Source of the DNA: Sulfitobacter marinus
GTDB taxonomy: Bacteria > Pseudomonadota > Alphaproteobacteria > Rhodobacterales > Rhodobacteraceae
Length of the DNA stretch: 64,000 nt
Assembly: GCF_900116285.1 (NCBI RefSeq)
Contig: NZ_FPAJ01000005.1
Location: 124,001 to 188,000 of the forward strand
Direction of reading: 5' to 3'
The notes below the pieces were generated by a model that saw nothing but the letters and a program-made list of their open reading frames with translations, was not told where the DNA came from and did not search any database. Position numbers and translations under genes: made by a program. Shown here one piece after another: positions 8,334-17,603 of the stretch (within the stretch, counting starts at the first letter, position 1; each line of letters begins with the position of its first letter).

Positions 8334-9865
8334 GTACAAGAACAGGGGTCAGCGCGGCTGCTTTGGTGGCCCTGCTGATCCTTGCCGCACTTTGGGCCGT
8401 TTTGACGCGCGCAGAGTACGGCAGCGGCTTGGGCCCCGCTGAATGGTCAGCAATCCACTTTACCATCGTCCAAGCCACGCTGTCTGCCGGCATCTCAACG
8501 GTGATGGCCATTCCTGTTGCCCGCGCATTGGCACGCAGGCAGTTCGCCGGGCGCGGATTGCTGGTCACCCTGCTTGGCGCGCCTTTCATTCTGCCGGTTA
8601 TCGTTGCTGTTCTGGGTTTGTTGGCCGTCTTTGGTCGAGCGGGTTGGCTGAACATGGCGCTGGCTGGTTTGAACCTGCCCACGATATCCATTTACGGGCT
8701 GCATGGGGTCGTGTTGGCGCATGTATTTTTCAATCTCCCGCTTGCGACGCGGCTGTTGTTGCAAGCCTGGCAAACGCTTCCTGCTGAACGGTTCAGGTTG
8801 GCGGGACAGCTTGATCTCACGCCGCGCGCCGTTTTCCGAGCGATCGAATGGCCTATGCTGCGCCAGACATTGCCGGGTACGGCCGCATTGATCTTTGTGA
8901 TTTGCCTGACCAGCTTTGCCGTCGCACTGACCCTTGGTGGCGGGCCGCGCGCTACAACCATCGAGTTGGCTATCTACCAGGCATTTCGATTTGATTTCGA
9001 CCTAAGCCGCGCCGCGCTGTTGTCTTTGGTCCAACTTGTCTTGGCCGGCAGTGCCGCATTCCTTGCGCTTTGGATCATCCCGAACATCAGCATAGGCGGC
9101 GGCCAGGACCGCCCACATCAGCGTTGGGATGCAAGGGGTGGCGTTCAGCGACTGGTTGACAGTATCGCGATCACAATCGGCGCGTTGTTTTTGTTGATGC
9201 CCTTAAGCGCGGTCATCATACGGGGCTTGGGCGGATTATTGGTAACACCGGCAAGCGTCTGGCAATCGGCGGTTATCTCCATTGGTGTTGCTTTGTGCAG
9301 TGTGGCTGTCTTGCTATTGCTGGCTTTGCCGATGGCCGGCTGGATCGCCACCGCCAAACGCGGCAGCGTCGAGGCAATCGGGCTCTTTGGCATCGCGGCC
9401 TCGCCGCTGATGATCGGCACCGGATGGTTTATCCTGATCCATCCGGTCGCGGACCCTGTGTTATTTGCGCTGCCCGTAACGGCCTTGGTAAACGCGTTGA
9501 TGGCCCTGCCCTTTGCGCTGCGCATCCTTGTGCCACCGCTGCGCGACACCGTGCAGGTTTATGGGCGTCTGTCCCAAGCGCTGTCCCTACAGGGCTGGCC
9601 ATTTTGGCGTTGGGTCATTCTTCCGCGGCTACGTCCCCAAATCGGCTTTGCGATGGGACTGACCGGGGCGCTTTCTATGGGCGATCTGGGCGTGATCGCG
9701 CTATTCTCAGCTCAAAACCACACCACATTGCCATTGCAGATGTACCGGCTTATGGGCAGCTACCAGATCGATGCCGCGGCCGGGGCGGCGCTTATTCTTC
9801 TGGCACTATCGCTGGGTATTTTTTGGATTTTCGACAAGGCAGGACGCGCCCATGCTCAAGCTTGA
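8309..9865 (+). CDS. thiP: thiamine ABC transporter, permease
   Basis: A 518-residue double-length inner-membrane permease, two fused MetI-like halves of about six helices each, as in ThiP. The first half carries the EAA-type loop around RLAGQLDLTPRAVFRAIEWP; the second has the corresponding QALSLQGWPFWRWVILPRLR loop, both of which dock on ThiQ. The halves are separated by a polar linker near residue 260 (GGGQDRPHQRWDARGG). It overlaps thiB by 25 nt and thiQ by 14 nt, indicating tight translational coupling. Confidence 0.94.
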   Translation: MALRPFAISTRTGVSAAALVALLILAALWAVLTRAEYGSGLGPAEWSAIHFTIVQATLSAGISTVMAIPVARALARRQFAGRGLLVTLLGAPFILPVIVAVLGLLAVFGRAGWLNMALAGLNLPTISIYGLHGVVLAHVFFNLPLATRLLLQAWQTLPAERFRLAGQLDLTPRAVFRAIEWPMLRQTLPGTAALIFVICLTSFAVALTLGGGPRATTIELAIYQAFRFDFDLSRAALLSLVQLVLAGSAAFLALWIIPNISIGGGQDRPHQRWDARGGVQRLVDSIAITIGALFLLMPLSAVIIRGLGGLLVTPASVWQSAVISIGVALCSVAVLLLLALPMAGWIATAKRGSVEAIGLFGIAASPLMIGTGWFILIHPVADPVLFALPVTALVNALMALPFALRILVPPLRDTVQVYGRLSQALSLQGWPFWRWVILPRLRPQIGFAMGLTGALSMGDLGVIALFSAQNHTTLPLQMYRLMGSYQIDAAAGAALILLALSLGIFWIFDKAGRAHAQA

Positions 9866-10544
9866 ACGGGTGCTGATCACCCAAGGCAATTTTTCAGTGC
9901 ACGCAGATATGACGATTGAGCCGCAAAAGAAATATGCGGTCATCGGTCCATCAGGCGCTGGCAAATCATCGCTGCTGGGGGCGCTTTGCGGGTTTGTTCC
10001 CATGGTAGAGGGTCGGTTGACATGGCATGGGCGCGACATCACCGATGATGCCCCCGGCGTGCGGCCGATGACGATGCTGTTTCAGGACAACAACCTGTTT
10101 CCGCATCTCACCATTTTGCAAAACGTCGGGCTGGGCCTGCGCCGTGACTTGCGACTGACAGCCAAGGACAAGGAAAATGTTGAACGCGCGCTGTGCCGCG
10201 TCGGATTGACGGACATGGCACAAAGAATGCCCGGATCGCTGTCAGGCGGGCAACAAAGCCGTGCCGCCCTTGCGCGCGTTTTGGTTCAGGGCTGCCCGCT
10301 GGTATTGCTGGACGAACCTTTTGCCGCCCTTGGGCCTGCATTGCGAAATGGCATGTTGGACTTGGTGCAACAACTGGTCACGGAAACGAACGCATCGTTG
10401 ATCATGGTCACCCATGATCCCAAAGACGTGGCGCGCATCGCGGATGAGGTAATATTTGTCGCGGGCGGCATCGCACATGCCCCGCAACCCGCCAAGGCGT
10501 TGATGGAGAACCCGCCAGCAGAACTGCGCAGCTATCTGGGATAG
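9852..10544 (+). CDS. thiQ: thiamine ABC transporter, ATP-binding protein
   Basis: A 230-residue ATPase that powers thiamine uptake through ThiP. Walker A is GPSGAGKSS, the Q loop lies at TMLFQDNNLFPHLT, the ABC signature is LSGGQQSRAALARV, and Walker B is LVLLDEPFAALGP followed by the switch His in MVTHDPKD. The ATG at 9852 gives MLKLERVLITQGNF, the usual ThiQ start, and overlaps the end of thiP by 14 nt. The final codon abuts the convergent ExoD-like gene with no spacer. Confidence 0.95.
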   Translation: MLKLERVLITQGNFSVHADMTIEPQKKYAVIGPSGAGKSSLLGALCGFVPMVEGRLTWHGRDITDDAPGVRPMTMLFQDNNLFPHLTILQNVGLGLRRDLRLTAKDKENVERALCRVGLTDMAQRMPGSLSGGQQSRAALARVLVQGCPLVLLDEPFAALGPALRNGMLDLVQQLVTETNASLIMVTHDPKDVARIADEVIFVAGGIAHAPQPAKALMENPPAELRSYLG

Positions 10545-11129
10545 TTAGAAAAACACCAGATAAAATGCCAACGCGACGGCCACCATCATCAGATAGCCCA
10601 ACAGCACATAAAGCCCGTCCCGCGTAAAAAGCCCAAAGGAGAACAGCGCCACCGTGGCCCCGCCAGTTGACGACGCAAAGGGCACAAACTCAAGAAACGG
10701 CCACCCGATGGGCAAAACGGTACACACCAGCAATGTAAGCGCGCGCATCGGCCCCGTCGTCATAAACTGCAAGCGTTTACCAGAATGCTGATCAAAAAAC
10801 GAAGACGGCTTGCGTAGCCACTGAACAACCCGATGAAGATGGGCTGATTTCATCTGTTTGCTCAGCAGGAATTCCGGCAGCCACAGCCGTTTACGCCCCC
10901 ACAGCGCCTGCGCCGACAGGATAAATACCAAGACAGCCATAAAGGTCGACATCCCGATCACACCGGACAGGGGCGATACCAGCAAGAGGGACGCCAGCAA
11001 GATAAACGGGGTGATCGACCGGTCGCCGAATTCGTCCAGAACATCGCGCAGCGTAACGTTATCGCGCTCGGCAGCACTTTGCATCCCGTCCAGCAGGTCG
11101 TTCAAACTGTTGTTGGTCGCAGTCAGCAT
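10545..11129 (-). CDS. ExoD-family membrane protein
   Basis: A 194-residue membrane protein of the ExoD family (named after a rhizobial exopolysaccharide and nodulation gene whose biochemical role is not settled). The family core is FGDRSITPFILLASLLLVSP followed by a glycine-rich helix, then the WGRKRLWLPEFLL amphipathic segment and further helices near the C-terminus. An in-frame TTG at 11159 would overlap the next gene; the ATG at 11129 follows TTGAGGGTCTG and was preferred. It meets thiQ end to end and lies just downstream of an epimerase gene. Confidence 0.83.
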   Translation of the reverse strand: MLTATNNSLNDLLDGMQSAAERDNVTLRDVLDEFGDRSITPFILLASLLLVSPLSGVIGMSTFMAVLVFILSAQALWGRKRLWLPEFLLSKQMKSAHLHRVVQWLRKPSSFFDQHSGKRLQFMTTGPMRALTLLVCTVLPIGWPFLEFVPFASSTGGATVALFSFGLFTRDGLYVLLGYLMMVAVALAFYLVFF

Positions 11130-11142
11130 CAGACCCTCAAGA

Positions 11143-12000
11143 TCAGTCTTCCAAGGCAAGCATCGCGTTCAACCCGGCACGGTATGTCGGGTAGCTCGGC
11201 GTCCAACCCAACGCCTGCTTGATCATGTCGTTCCGAACCTTTTTGCTTTCGGCATAAAAACTGCGCGCCATCGGGGTCATCTCAGCGTCTTCAATCGCGA
11301 TGGCAGGCGGGATCGAAACCCCCAACAGTTCGGCCGCATAGGCTATGACATCCTGGGGCGGGGCCGGATCATCGTCGCATAGATTGTAGATCGCGCCGGG
11401 GTTCGGGCTGTTCAGCGACAGCTCCAACGCTTGGGCGATGTCATCGACATGGATACGTGAAAACACCTGACCGTCCTTGATGATCCGACGCGCCGTCCCC
11501 GCGCGTACTTTGGCAAAGGGGCCGCGGCCGGGACCGTAAATGCCCGCAAGCCGGAAAATATGCAGCGGCACATCAGGTATCGCCTGCCAGCGTGCCTCAG
11601 CCTCTACTCGCGCCTGCCCCCGCTTGGTAGCGGGGCTGAGCGGCGTGGTTTCATCCACCCAATCGCCACCATGATCGCCATAAACGCCCGTGGTCGACAG
11701 ATAGCCAAGCCAGCGCAGATTGGGCGCTGCGCGGGCGATATCTTGTTGCACCGCGTTCAACACCGGATCACCGTCCGGCCCTGGTCCGGCTGACACCAGG
11801 ATGTTGGGAAACTCTGCCACCAACGCCGATAAATCAGCGCCCGGCCAGACCACGGGTTCGACGCCAGTCGCCGCGATCTGATCTGCCTTATCGGCGCTGC
11901 GGGTGGTTCCAACGATGCGCCACCCTTGCGGCACCAACCGCGCTGCCAAGGCCCGCGCACTAAAGCCATGGCCAATTGATAAAAGCGTTTTTTCCATCAC
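11143..12000 (-). CDS. NAD(P)-dependent epimerase/SDR-like oxidoreductase (YeeZ type)
   Basis: A 285-residue extended-SDR-like protein. The nucleotide loop near the N-terminus is LLSIGHGFSARALAARL, a GxGxxA-like variant seen in the YeeZ group. The LGYLSTTGVYGDHGGDWVDE segment corresponds to the active-site region of NAD-dependent epimerases, and HVDDIAQALELSL followed by YNLCDDDPAPPQDVI matches the C-terminal half. The usual YxxxK catalytic pair is not evident, so catalysis is uncertain. Substrate unknown. Lies 4 nt downstream of a glycosyltransferase, so probably co-transcribed with it. Confidence 0.8.
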   Translation of the reverse strand: MMEKTLLSIGHGFSARALAARLVPQGWRIVGTTRSADKADQIAATGVEPVVWPGADLSALVAEFPNILVSAGPGPDGDPVLNAVQQDIARAAPNLRWLGYLSTTGVYGDHGGDWVDETTPLSPATKRGQARVEAEARWQAIPDVPLHIFRLAGIYGPGRGPFAKVRAGTARRIIKDGQVFSRIHVDDIAQALELSLNSPNPGAIYNLCDDDPAPPQDVIAYAAELLGVSIPPAIAIEDAEMTPMARSFYAESKKVRNDMIKQALGWTPSYPTYRAGLNAMLALED

Positions 12001-12004
12001 CCCA

Positions 12005-13264
12005 TCACATTCCCAGCGGCAGTTTTATCTGCTTTTCTTCGCTGACCAAACCGTTGATCCGCGCGATATGCTCAGGCAGACATTTTGTTGTAAAATCATA
12101 ATTTTCAATCGCATGCTTACGTGCTGTTGGCCCTAGGTGATCGTATTTGGTGGGGTTGGCCAACACGTCAACCACCTGATCGGCCAGCGCTTCGGGTTTG
12201 AAAAAGTCACACAGCAAACCGGTTTCGCCATGGGTAATCGCTTCGCGCACGGGTGCCACATCGGACGCGACAACTGTTGCCTCCATCGACATGGCTTCTA
12301 GCAGGGACCAAGACAGCACAAAAGGCATCGTCAGATAAAGATGGCAGCGGCTGATCTGAATGACCTTCTGGTATTCAGCGTACGGCAACTTGCCCAGAAA
12401 ATGCGCCCGGCCCCAATCGATGTCTTTGCCAACCTCGGCCTCCATCTCGGCGCGCAGCCCGCCGGGGTGTTTGCTTTTGCTCCCATAGGACGTTTCATTC
12501 CCCCCCAGCACCAACACCCGCGCATTGGGGCGTTCTTTCAGGATTTTGGGCAGGGCGCGCATGAACACATGAAACCCTCGCGTCCGTTCCAGATTGCGGG
12601 CGATATAAGTCACGATCTCATCGTCGCGGGTCAGCTCTTGGTCCAGCCGGCCCAGCTTTAACGTCACTTTGGGGTTCGGTTTCAGCTGATCTGTGCGAAT
12701 ACCATCGTGGCACACATATAGTTTGTCATGAAAGCTTTGGGGGAAGCGGTCGCGCTGCCAATACGTCGGGCTAAGCCCCAGATCGACGGTTTCGATATTC
12801 GCCAACGGCACAGCGTTGCGCGCCCGCAGCAAGAACGCGGTATCATCGGTCACCGGATCTTCTGGATCGAACCCGACAGGGCCGCCTTTGTCGCTGTAAA
12901 AATATTCAAAGAAACCAATGATAGGCACATCCGGCCAAACGTCTTTGAAAAAGGTAAGCTCGCCCCAGCCCACATGCCCAATCACGATATCCGGCTTGAA
13001 CCCTTCGGTTTTCTCAATCCGGCGCGCAGCACGAGCAGCCCCCAGACCATTGCCAGCAGATTCTTCCCAGTTCTTGGACAGACCATAGGCGCCTTCGGCA
13101 GGTTTGTGATGGGGTTTGTAAATACGTGTGGCGACGCCCTCAAAGCTGGGCGGTTTTTGCCGCTGCGTGAGAAAGTAGATCTGATGTTCACCTGTATGCG
13201 CCAGCCATTGCACCAGCTCGCGATACTGGCCCGGCATATTCTGGTGAACAAACATGATCTTCAT
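12005..13264 (-). CDS. GT4-like (family 1) glycosyltransferase
   Basis: A 419-residue GT-B glycosyltransferase. The N-domain begins MKIMFVHQNMPGQYRELV. The C-terminal nucleotide-sugar half includes RGFHVFMRALPKIL, then RAHFLGKLPYAEYQKVIQIS, then LTMPFVLSWSLLEAMSMEA with the family's E-x7-E-like acidic region and SDVAPVREAITHGETGLL. Donor and acceptor cannot be named. Together with the adjacent epimerase and ExoD-like gene it suggests a surface-polysaccharide role, which is inference. No signal peptide; expected at the cytoplasmic face of the membrane. Confidence 0.85.
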   Translation of the reverse strand: MKIMFVHQNMPGQYRELVQWLAHTGEHQIYFLTQRQKPPSFEGVATRIYKPHHKPAEGAYGLSKNWEESAGNGLGAARAARRIEKTEGFKPDIVIGHVGWGELTFFKDVWPDVPIIGFFEYFYSDKGGPVGFDPEDPVTDDTAFLLRARNAVPLANIETVDLGLSPTYWQRDRFPQSFHDKLYVCHDGIRTDQLKPNPKVTLKLGRLDQELTRDDEIVTYIARNLERTRGFHVFMRALPKILKERPNARVLVLGGNETSYGSKSKHPGGLRAEMEAEVGKDIDWGRAHFLGKLPYAEYQKVIQISRCHLYLTMPFVLSWSLLEAMSMEATVVASDVAPVREAITHGETGLLCDFFKPEALADQVVDVLANPTKYDHLGPTARKHAIENYDFTTKCLPEHIARINGLVSEEKQIKLPLGM

Positions 13265-13334
13265 AAGTTTCGCCCGAAAGTGACCGCTGCGATTTCAGAT
13301 AGCCCAAGCCAGCCGCGCATTGCAAACACTGCCG

Positions 13335-14114
13335 TTACTTACCTTTCCAAACGGGGTCGCGTTTCTCGGCAAAGGCGCGGGCCCCTTCCAACTGATCCTC
13401 GGATGCATAAAGCCGGTCAACGGTTTCCAACTGCCGCCCCGTGATCCGGTTCATGGCATCTTGAAATTTGGAATCCTCGGCGTCGCGCACGATTTCTTTG
13501 ATAGCGGCATAGACCAGCGGCGGGCCTGATGCCAACAGCCGCGCCAGTTCCCATGCCCGATCCATCAACTGGTCGGCAGGCACGATCTCATTTACAAGAC
13601 CCCAGCCTTTCGCCTCCGGGGCGTCAAACCAACGGCCGGTCAGCAAAAGCTCCATCGCGATGTGATAAGGTATACGCTTGGGCAGTTTCACACTCGCGGC
13701 ATCCGCCACCGTGCCTGACCGGATCTCAGGCAGCGCAAACGTCGCGTGATCCGCTGCCAAAATCATATCTGCACTCAGCGCCAGTTCAAGCCCGCCACCA
13801 CAGGCGATACCGTTTACCGCCGCAATCACCGGCTTGTTCATACCGCGCAGCTCCTGCAAGCCGCCAAAGCCGCCCACGCCATAGTCATCATCCACCGCAT
13901 CACCCCCGGCGGCGGCTTTCAAGTCCCAGCCGGGGCAGAAAAATTTACCCCCCGCCCCCGTGATGATTGCCACGCGCAGGTCTGGGTTATCGCGAAAATC
14001 GCGAAACGCCTCGCCCATCAACCGCGAGGTTTCCAGATCGATTGCATTCGCTTTGGGCCGGTCCAAAGTCACCAGCAGAATGCTTCCGTCGGTTTCGGTT
14101 TTCACAACACTCAT
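13335..14114 (-). CDS. enoyl-CoA hydratase/isomerase family protein, carnitinyl-CoA dehydratase-like
   Basis: A 259-residue crotonase-fold enzyme. The oxyanion-hole segments are GAGGKFFCPGWDLK and NGIACGGGLELALSADMILA. The two usual catalytic acidic positions lie around PEIRSGTVADAASVKLPKR, where the first Glu is kept. RBS AAAAGGAAC precedes the ATG. It is 12 nt downstream of an ADP-forming acyl-CoA synthetase and in one run with an acyl-CoA dehydrogenase, so it should act in degradation of a short or functionalised acyl-CoA. CaiD-type annotation is plausible but the substrate is not established. Confidence 0.82.
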   Translation of the reverse strand: MSVVKTETDGSILLVTLDRPKANAIDLETSRLMGEAFRDFRDNPDLRVAIITGAGGKFFCPGWDLKAAAGGDAVDDDYGVGGFGGLQELRGMNKPVIAAVNGIACGGGLELALSADMILAADHATFALPEIRSGTVADAASVKLPKRIPYHIAMELLLTGRWFDAPEAKGWGLVNEIVPADQLMDRAWELARLLASGPPLVYAAIKEIVRDAEDSKFQDAMNRITGRQLETVDRLYASEDQLEGARAFAEKRDPVWKGK

Positions 14115-14126
14115 GACATGTTCCTT

Positions 14127-16142
14127 TTAGCTGCGGCGGATCAGGGCATCGACAGCGATGGCGCTGCCGGTCCCGCAGATTAGCGGGTTAACCTCAACCT
14201 CGCTGATCGCATCTTGATGCGCAATCACATAGGCCTGAACCGACATGATCGCCTTGGTAATCGCCCCAAGATCAGCGCCCGGTTTGCCCCGATACCCGTT
14301 CAGCAACGGCGTAATGCGCAACTTTTGCAGCGCGTCTTGGATCTGCGCAGGCGTCACGGGCAAAAGCATTGAAACGGTATCTTGCCAAAGCTCGGTCAGA
14401 ACCCCGCCCGCCCCGATGGTAAGCAAAAACCCATGGACGGGGTCACGGGTCACACCGATCAGCAGCTCTGCAACGGGATTCTGCACCATTTCTTCAACCA
14501 GAAAACTGTCGGTCGGCATGTCGTTGGCGCAAGCCTCGACCGCGTCAGAGGCAATCCCCACGACCACCGCGCCTGCCTCGGATTTGTGGGCCAACCCTTG
14601 GCCTTTCAGCACAACCAAACCGCCAATTTTGATGGCAATCGCGCCAGCCTCAGCAGGGGTGTTTGCGACATGCCCTTTCGGCACCCGAAGCCCAAACTCT
14701 GCCAACATCTGTTTCGCCGCGCCCTCGGATATCAACTGCGCGTCGCGGTCAGCACCGGGCTGTAAGGGCGGCACTGGGTCAGGTGGCACATCGAACGCCG
14801 CCGCCTCTCCCGCTGCGATTGCTTCGCTCAGGCCGCAGATCGGGGTGACGCCCCCAGCAATCAGACGCTCCATCACGTTAGTGGGCATCAATTCTGGCAA
14901 TGTCGCAACGACAGCAACCGGCCGTCCGGAACGTTCGCGAAGGTTCAGCGCAGCTTGTGTTGCACATTCCCAATCATCAGCGTCCGTATGCGGATAATCA
15001 ACAATCACCAATGTCAGACCGATATGATCAGCCGCCATCGGCAACCACGCCGTTGTCATTTTCTCAACATCGCGCCAAATATAGGTGTTGTAGTCAAGCG
15101 GATTGGAAAGCGCGACCATGGGGCCAAGCGTATCACGTAATGCCAACATTTGCCCCTCGGTCAAAGCGGGGAACGACACCTCTGCGCCATGCGCTGTGTC
15201 TGCTGTCAGGCTTGCCTCCCCACCGGAACAGCTGATTGACGACAAAAGCGCACCGTTCAGGTGCCCGTTTACATGCAGAACCTTCAGAGTTTCCAGAAAA
15301 CTGGGCAAATCTCTCAGCCGGGCAATCCCCAACCGGCGCAACAAGGCACCCGCAGCCGCATCCCCACCTGCAAGGGACGCGGTGTGTGATACGGCTGCCT
15401 GCTGCGCTTGATCCGACACGCCGACCTTAAGCGCCACCAAGGGGATGTTTTTCGCTGCTGCCGCGATGGCCAGCCTGTGCCATGCAGAGGTATCCGAAAA
15501 CCCCTCGATATGCAGACCGATGGCGGTGAGACGCGGGTCGTCCAGCAAAGCCAAAGCAATCTCGGCCTGCGTGGTCTGGGCCATGTTGCCGCAGGTCACC
15601 ATATAGGCAATCGGCAAACCACGCTGTTGCATGGTCAAATTGATCGCGATGTTTGACGACTGGGTCAGAATCGCGACGCCGCGGTCCACAGGCGTACAGC
15701 CATGCTGATCCGGCCACAAAAGCGCGCCATCCAAGGCATTGATTAATCCATAACAGTTAGGCCCCAAAATCGGCATCGTCCCTGCCGCTGTCACCAACTG
15801 CGTCTGCAGCGCACTTGCGGTGTTATCCTCGGCTTCCGCCTCCGAGAACCCCGATGCGAAACACACTGCGCCGCCCGCCTCCATAGCCGACAACTGGGCA
15901 ACCACGTCAACGGTGGCGCGCCTGTTAACACCAATGAAAGCAGCATCTGGGACCTCAGGTAATTCATCCAGAGATCGAAAAGCGTTGATACCCTCTATGC
16001 TCACCCCTTTTGGATGCACAACATAAAGCGCACCTTGAAATCCCATTTTTTGGGACTGCCGGATAACCTGCGCGCCCCACGCGCCCCCACCGATCAAAAC
16101 AATCGATTTTGGCCGCAACAATCTATCAAGGTTACGCCTCAT
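14127..16142 (-). CDS. acetate-CoA ligase family protein (ADP-forming acyl-CoA synthetase, fused subunits)
   Basis: A 671-residue fusion in the order CoA-binding domain, succinyl-CoA-ligase-like domain, then ATP-grasp domain. The CoA-binding Rossmann start is RPKSIVLIGGGAWGAQVIRQ. The phosphohistidine loop appears as QAAVSHTASLAGGDAAAGAL, and the ATP-grasp half includes KIGGLVVLKGQGLAHKSEAG and FLVEEMVQNPVAELLIGVTR. It interconverts acyl-CoA plus ADP with acid plus ATP, or activates a free acid. The genes downstream (hydratase) and upstream (acyl-CoA dehydrogenase) place it in acid catabolism. A repeat-rich 276-bp spacer separates it from the dehydrogenase. Confidence 0.87.
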   Translation of the reverse strand: MRRNLDRLLRPKSIVLIGGGAWGAQVIRQSQKMGFQGALYVVHPKGVSIEGINAFRSLDELPEVPDAAFIGVNRRATVDVVAQLSAMEAGGAVCFASGFSEAEAEDNTASALQTQLVTAAGTMPILGPNCYGLINALDGALLWPDQHGCTPVDRGVAILTQSSNIAINLTMQQRGLPIAYMVTCGNMAQTTQAEIALALLDDPRLTAIGLHIEGFSDTSAWHRLAIAAAAKNIPLVALKVGVSDQAQQAAVSHTASLAGGDAAAGALLRRLGIARLRDLPSFLETLKVLHVNGHLNGALLSSISCSGGEASLTADTAHGAEVSFPALTEGQMLALRDTLGPMVALSNPLDYNTYIWRDVEKMTTAWLPMAADHIGLTLVIVDYPHTDADDWECATQAALNLRERSGRPVAVVATLPELMPTNVMERLIAGGVTPICGLSEAIAAGEAAAFDVPPDPVPPLQPGADRDAQLISEGAAKQMLAEFGLRVPKGHVANTPAEAGAIAIKIGGLVVLKGQGLAHKSEAGAVVVGIASDAVEACANDMPTDSFLVEEMVQNPVAELLIGVTRDPVHGFLLTIGAGGVLTELWQDTVSMLLPVTPAQIQDALQKLRITPLLNGYRGKPGADLGAITKAIMSVQAYVIAHQDAISEVEVNPLICGTGSAIAVDALIRRS

Positions 16143-16176
16143 ATCCTGCCACGCCGGAAAAGAGATTCTATGCCTT

Positions 16177-16205
16177 CGGCGAGGATATTTAAAAGCCAGA
16201 GAATA
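16177..16205. repeat. interspersed repeat core, inverted copy without hairpin
   Basis: GGCGAGGATATTTAAAAGCC then AGAGAAT is the reverse complement of the TTCTCTGGCT...ATATCC module found at 1499, 16329 and 27571. It faces the copy at 16329 across about 120 bp of spacer between two operon genes, so the pair forms a long inverted arrangement. The rest of the 16143-16418 spacer contains no convincing gene. Confidence 0.55.
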
Positions 16206-16328
16206 CGGGTCCGCCCCCCACCCGTTCGCTCAGATGAGGGGCTTCTCCGGCTGCGGCCATCGGCGTCCCCGCCTGTACCGCCCAGATAAGCTATCCCACT
16301 TATGCTGAATAAAGGCTTAAACCCCGCA

Positions 16329-16395
16329 TTCTCTGGCTGAGAAATATCCCGGGGGGAGGGGCGCAAGCCCAGGGGGGCTGGCCCCCCTCTCCGGC
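16329..16395. repeat. interspersed repeat, copy 2 with GC hairpin
   Basis: TTCTCTGGCTGAGAAATATC is followed by a purine-rich stretch and a hairpin with arms AGGGGGG / CCCCCCT around CTGG. It lies 24 nt after the acyl-CoA dehydrogenase stop, so on the minus strand the hairpin comes first and the ATATTTCTCAGCCAGAGAA tail second, as in the other copies. Possible terminator or attenuator within the acyl-CoA gene group. Confidence 0.65.
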
Positions 16396-16418
16396 CGATG
16401 CCGCAAGGCAGCGGAACT

Positions 16419-17579
16419 TTAGGCTCCCAGCGCACGCAACATCTCGCGACTGATAATATGGCGCTGGATTTCGCTGGTGCCGTCCCAAATCCGTTCTACT
16501 CTGGCATCACGCCAGAAACGTTCAATCGGGTAATCGTCCATCAGGCCCATCCCCCCATGTAGCTGGAGTGTTGCATCAGTCACACGGGCAAGCATTTCCG
16601 AGGCATAGAGCTTGGCGCTGGCGATCTCTCGGTTGGCGGGTAAATCTTTGTCGAGCCGGCCTGCAGCGGCCAATGTCAGCAGATCAGCCGCGTCAATCTC
16701 GGTGATCATATCGGCAAGTTGAAAGCTCACACCCTGAAATTTGCCGATCTTCTGACCGAACTGTTCACGGGTTGCCGCGTAGTCCATTGCATAGTCAAAC
16801 ACCCGGCGCGCACGCCCAACCGACATTGTCGCGACCGTGATACGGGTTGCATAAAGCCATGTGTTCATCACGTCGAACCCGCTATCGACTTCGCCCAACA
16901 CCTGCGCGTCCGGCAGACGACAATCGTCGAATTCCAGAATCATGTTTTTATAGCCACGATGGCTGACGGATTTATACCCGTCGCGGATCGTAAAGCCCGG
17001 CGTGCCGCGATCCACCAAAAACGCAGTGATCCGCTTTTTGGGGCCCTTGGGCGTCATATCTTCGCCGGTTGCGATGAAGACGATGATGAAGTCGGCGTGA
17101 TCCGCCCCCGAGATGAAATGTTTGGTCCCGTTAACAACCCAATCACCGCCATCGCGCCGCGCCATGCATTTCATGCCGCGCACGTCCGATCCGGCACCGG
17201 GTTCTGTCATCGCGAGCGCATCCATACGTTCGCCGCGCACAGCCGGCATCAGATAGCGGTCGATTTGCTCGCCCTCGCAGGCCATCAGTATATTCTGCGG
17301 GCGTCCGAAAAAGTGGTTCAGCGCCATCGACCCGCGCCCCAACTCACGTTCGACCAAGGCGAATTCCAGATGGTTCAGCCCCGCGCAGCCGACGCTTTCG
17401 GGGAAGTTGCAGGCGTAAAACCCTAGCTCGATCGTCTTGCGCTTAATCTCATCCGCGATCTCTTGCGGGACCTCGCCGGTTTGTTCGACCAATGTCTCGT
17501 GAGGGTAAATCTCTTTTTCGACAAAACTGCGCACGGTGTCGGCGATCATCAGGTTCTCTTCGGACAGACCGTAATTCAT
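16419..17579 (-). CDS. acyl-CoA dehydrogenase family protein
   Basis: A 386-residue FAD enzyme of the acyl-CoA dehydrogenase family that introduces a 2,3 double bond into an acyl-CoA. FAD and substrate motifs are ALAMTEPGAGSDVRGMKCMA and WVVNGTKHFISGADHADF; the C-terminal domain has ATREQFGQKIGKFQGVSFQL and LHGGMGLMDDYPIERFWRDA. At the position where most members carry the catalytic Glu (YEGTSEIQ) this protein has IWDGTSEIQR, an Asp. It starts MNYGLSEENLMIADT with AGGAGG-like sequence upstream, and lies between the class II aldolase and the acyl-CoA synthetase on one strand. Confidence 0.9.
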   Translation of the reverse strand: MNYGLSEENLMIADTVRSFVEKEIYPHETLVEQTGEVPQEIADEIKRKTIELGFYACNFPESVGCAGLNHLEFALVERELGRGSMALNHFFGRPQNILMACEGEQIDRYLMPAVRGERMDALAMTEPGAGSDVRGMKCMARRDGGDWVVNGTKHFISGADHADFIIVFIATGEDMTPKGPKKRITAFLVDRGTPGFTIRDGYKSVSHRGYKNMILEFDDCRLPDAQVLGEVDSGFDVMNTWLYATRITVATMSVGRARRVFDYAMDYAATREQFGQKIGKFQGVSFQLADMITEIDAADLLTLAAAGRLDKDLPANREIASAKLYASEMLARVTDATLQLHGGMGLMDDYPIERFWRDARVERIWDGTSEIQRHIISREMLRALGA

Positions 17580-17603
17580 TTCTGGCCTCCTGAACCACCA
17601 AGG

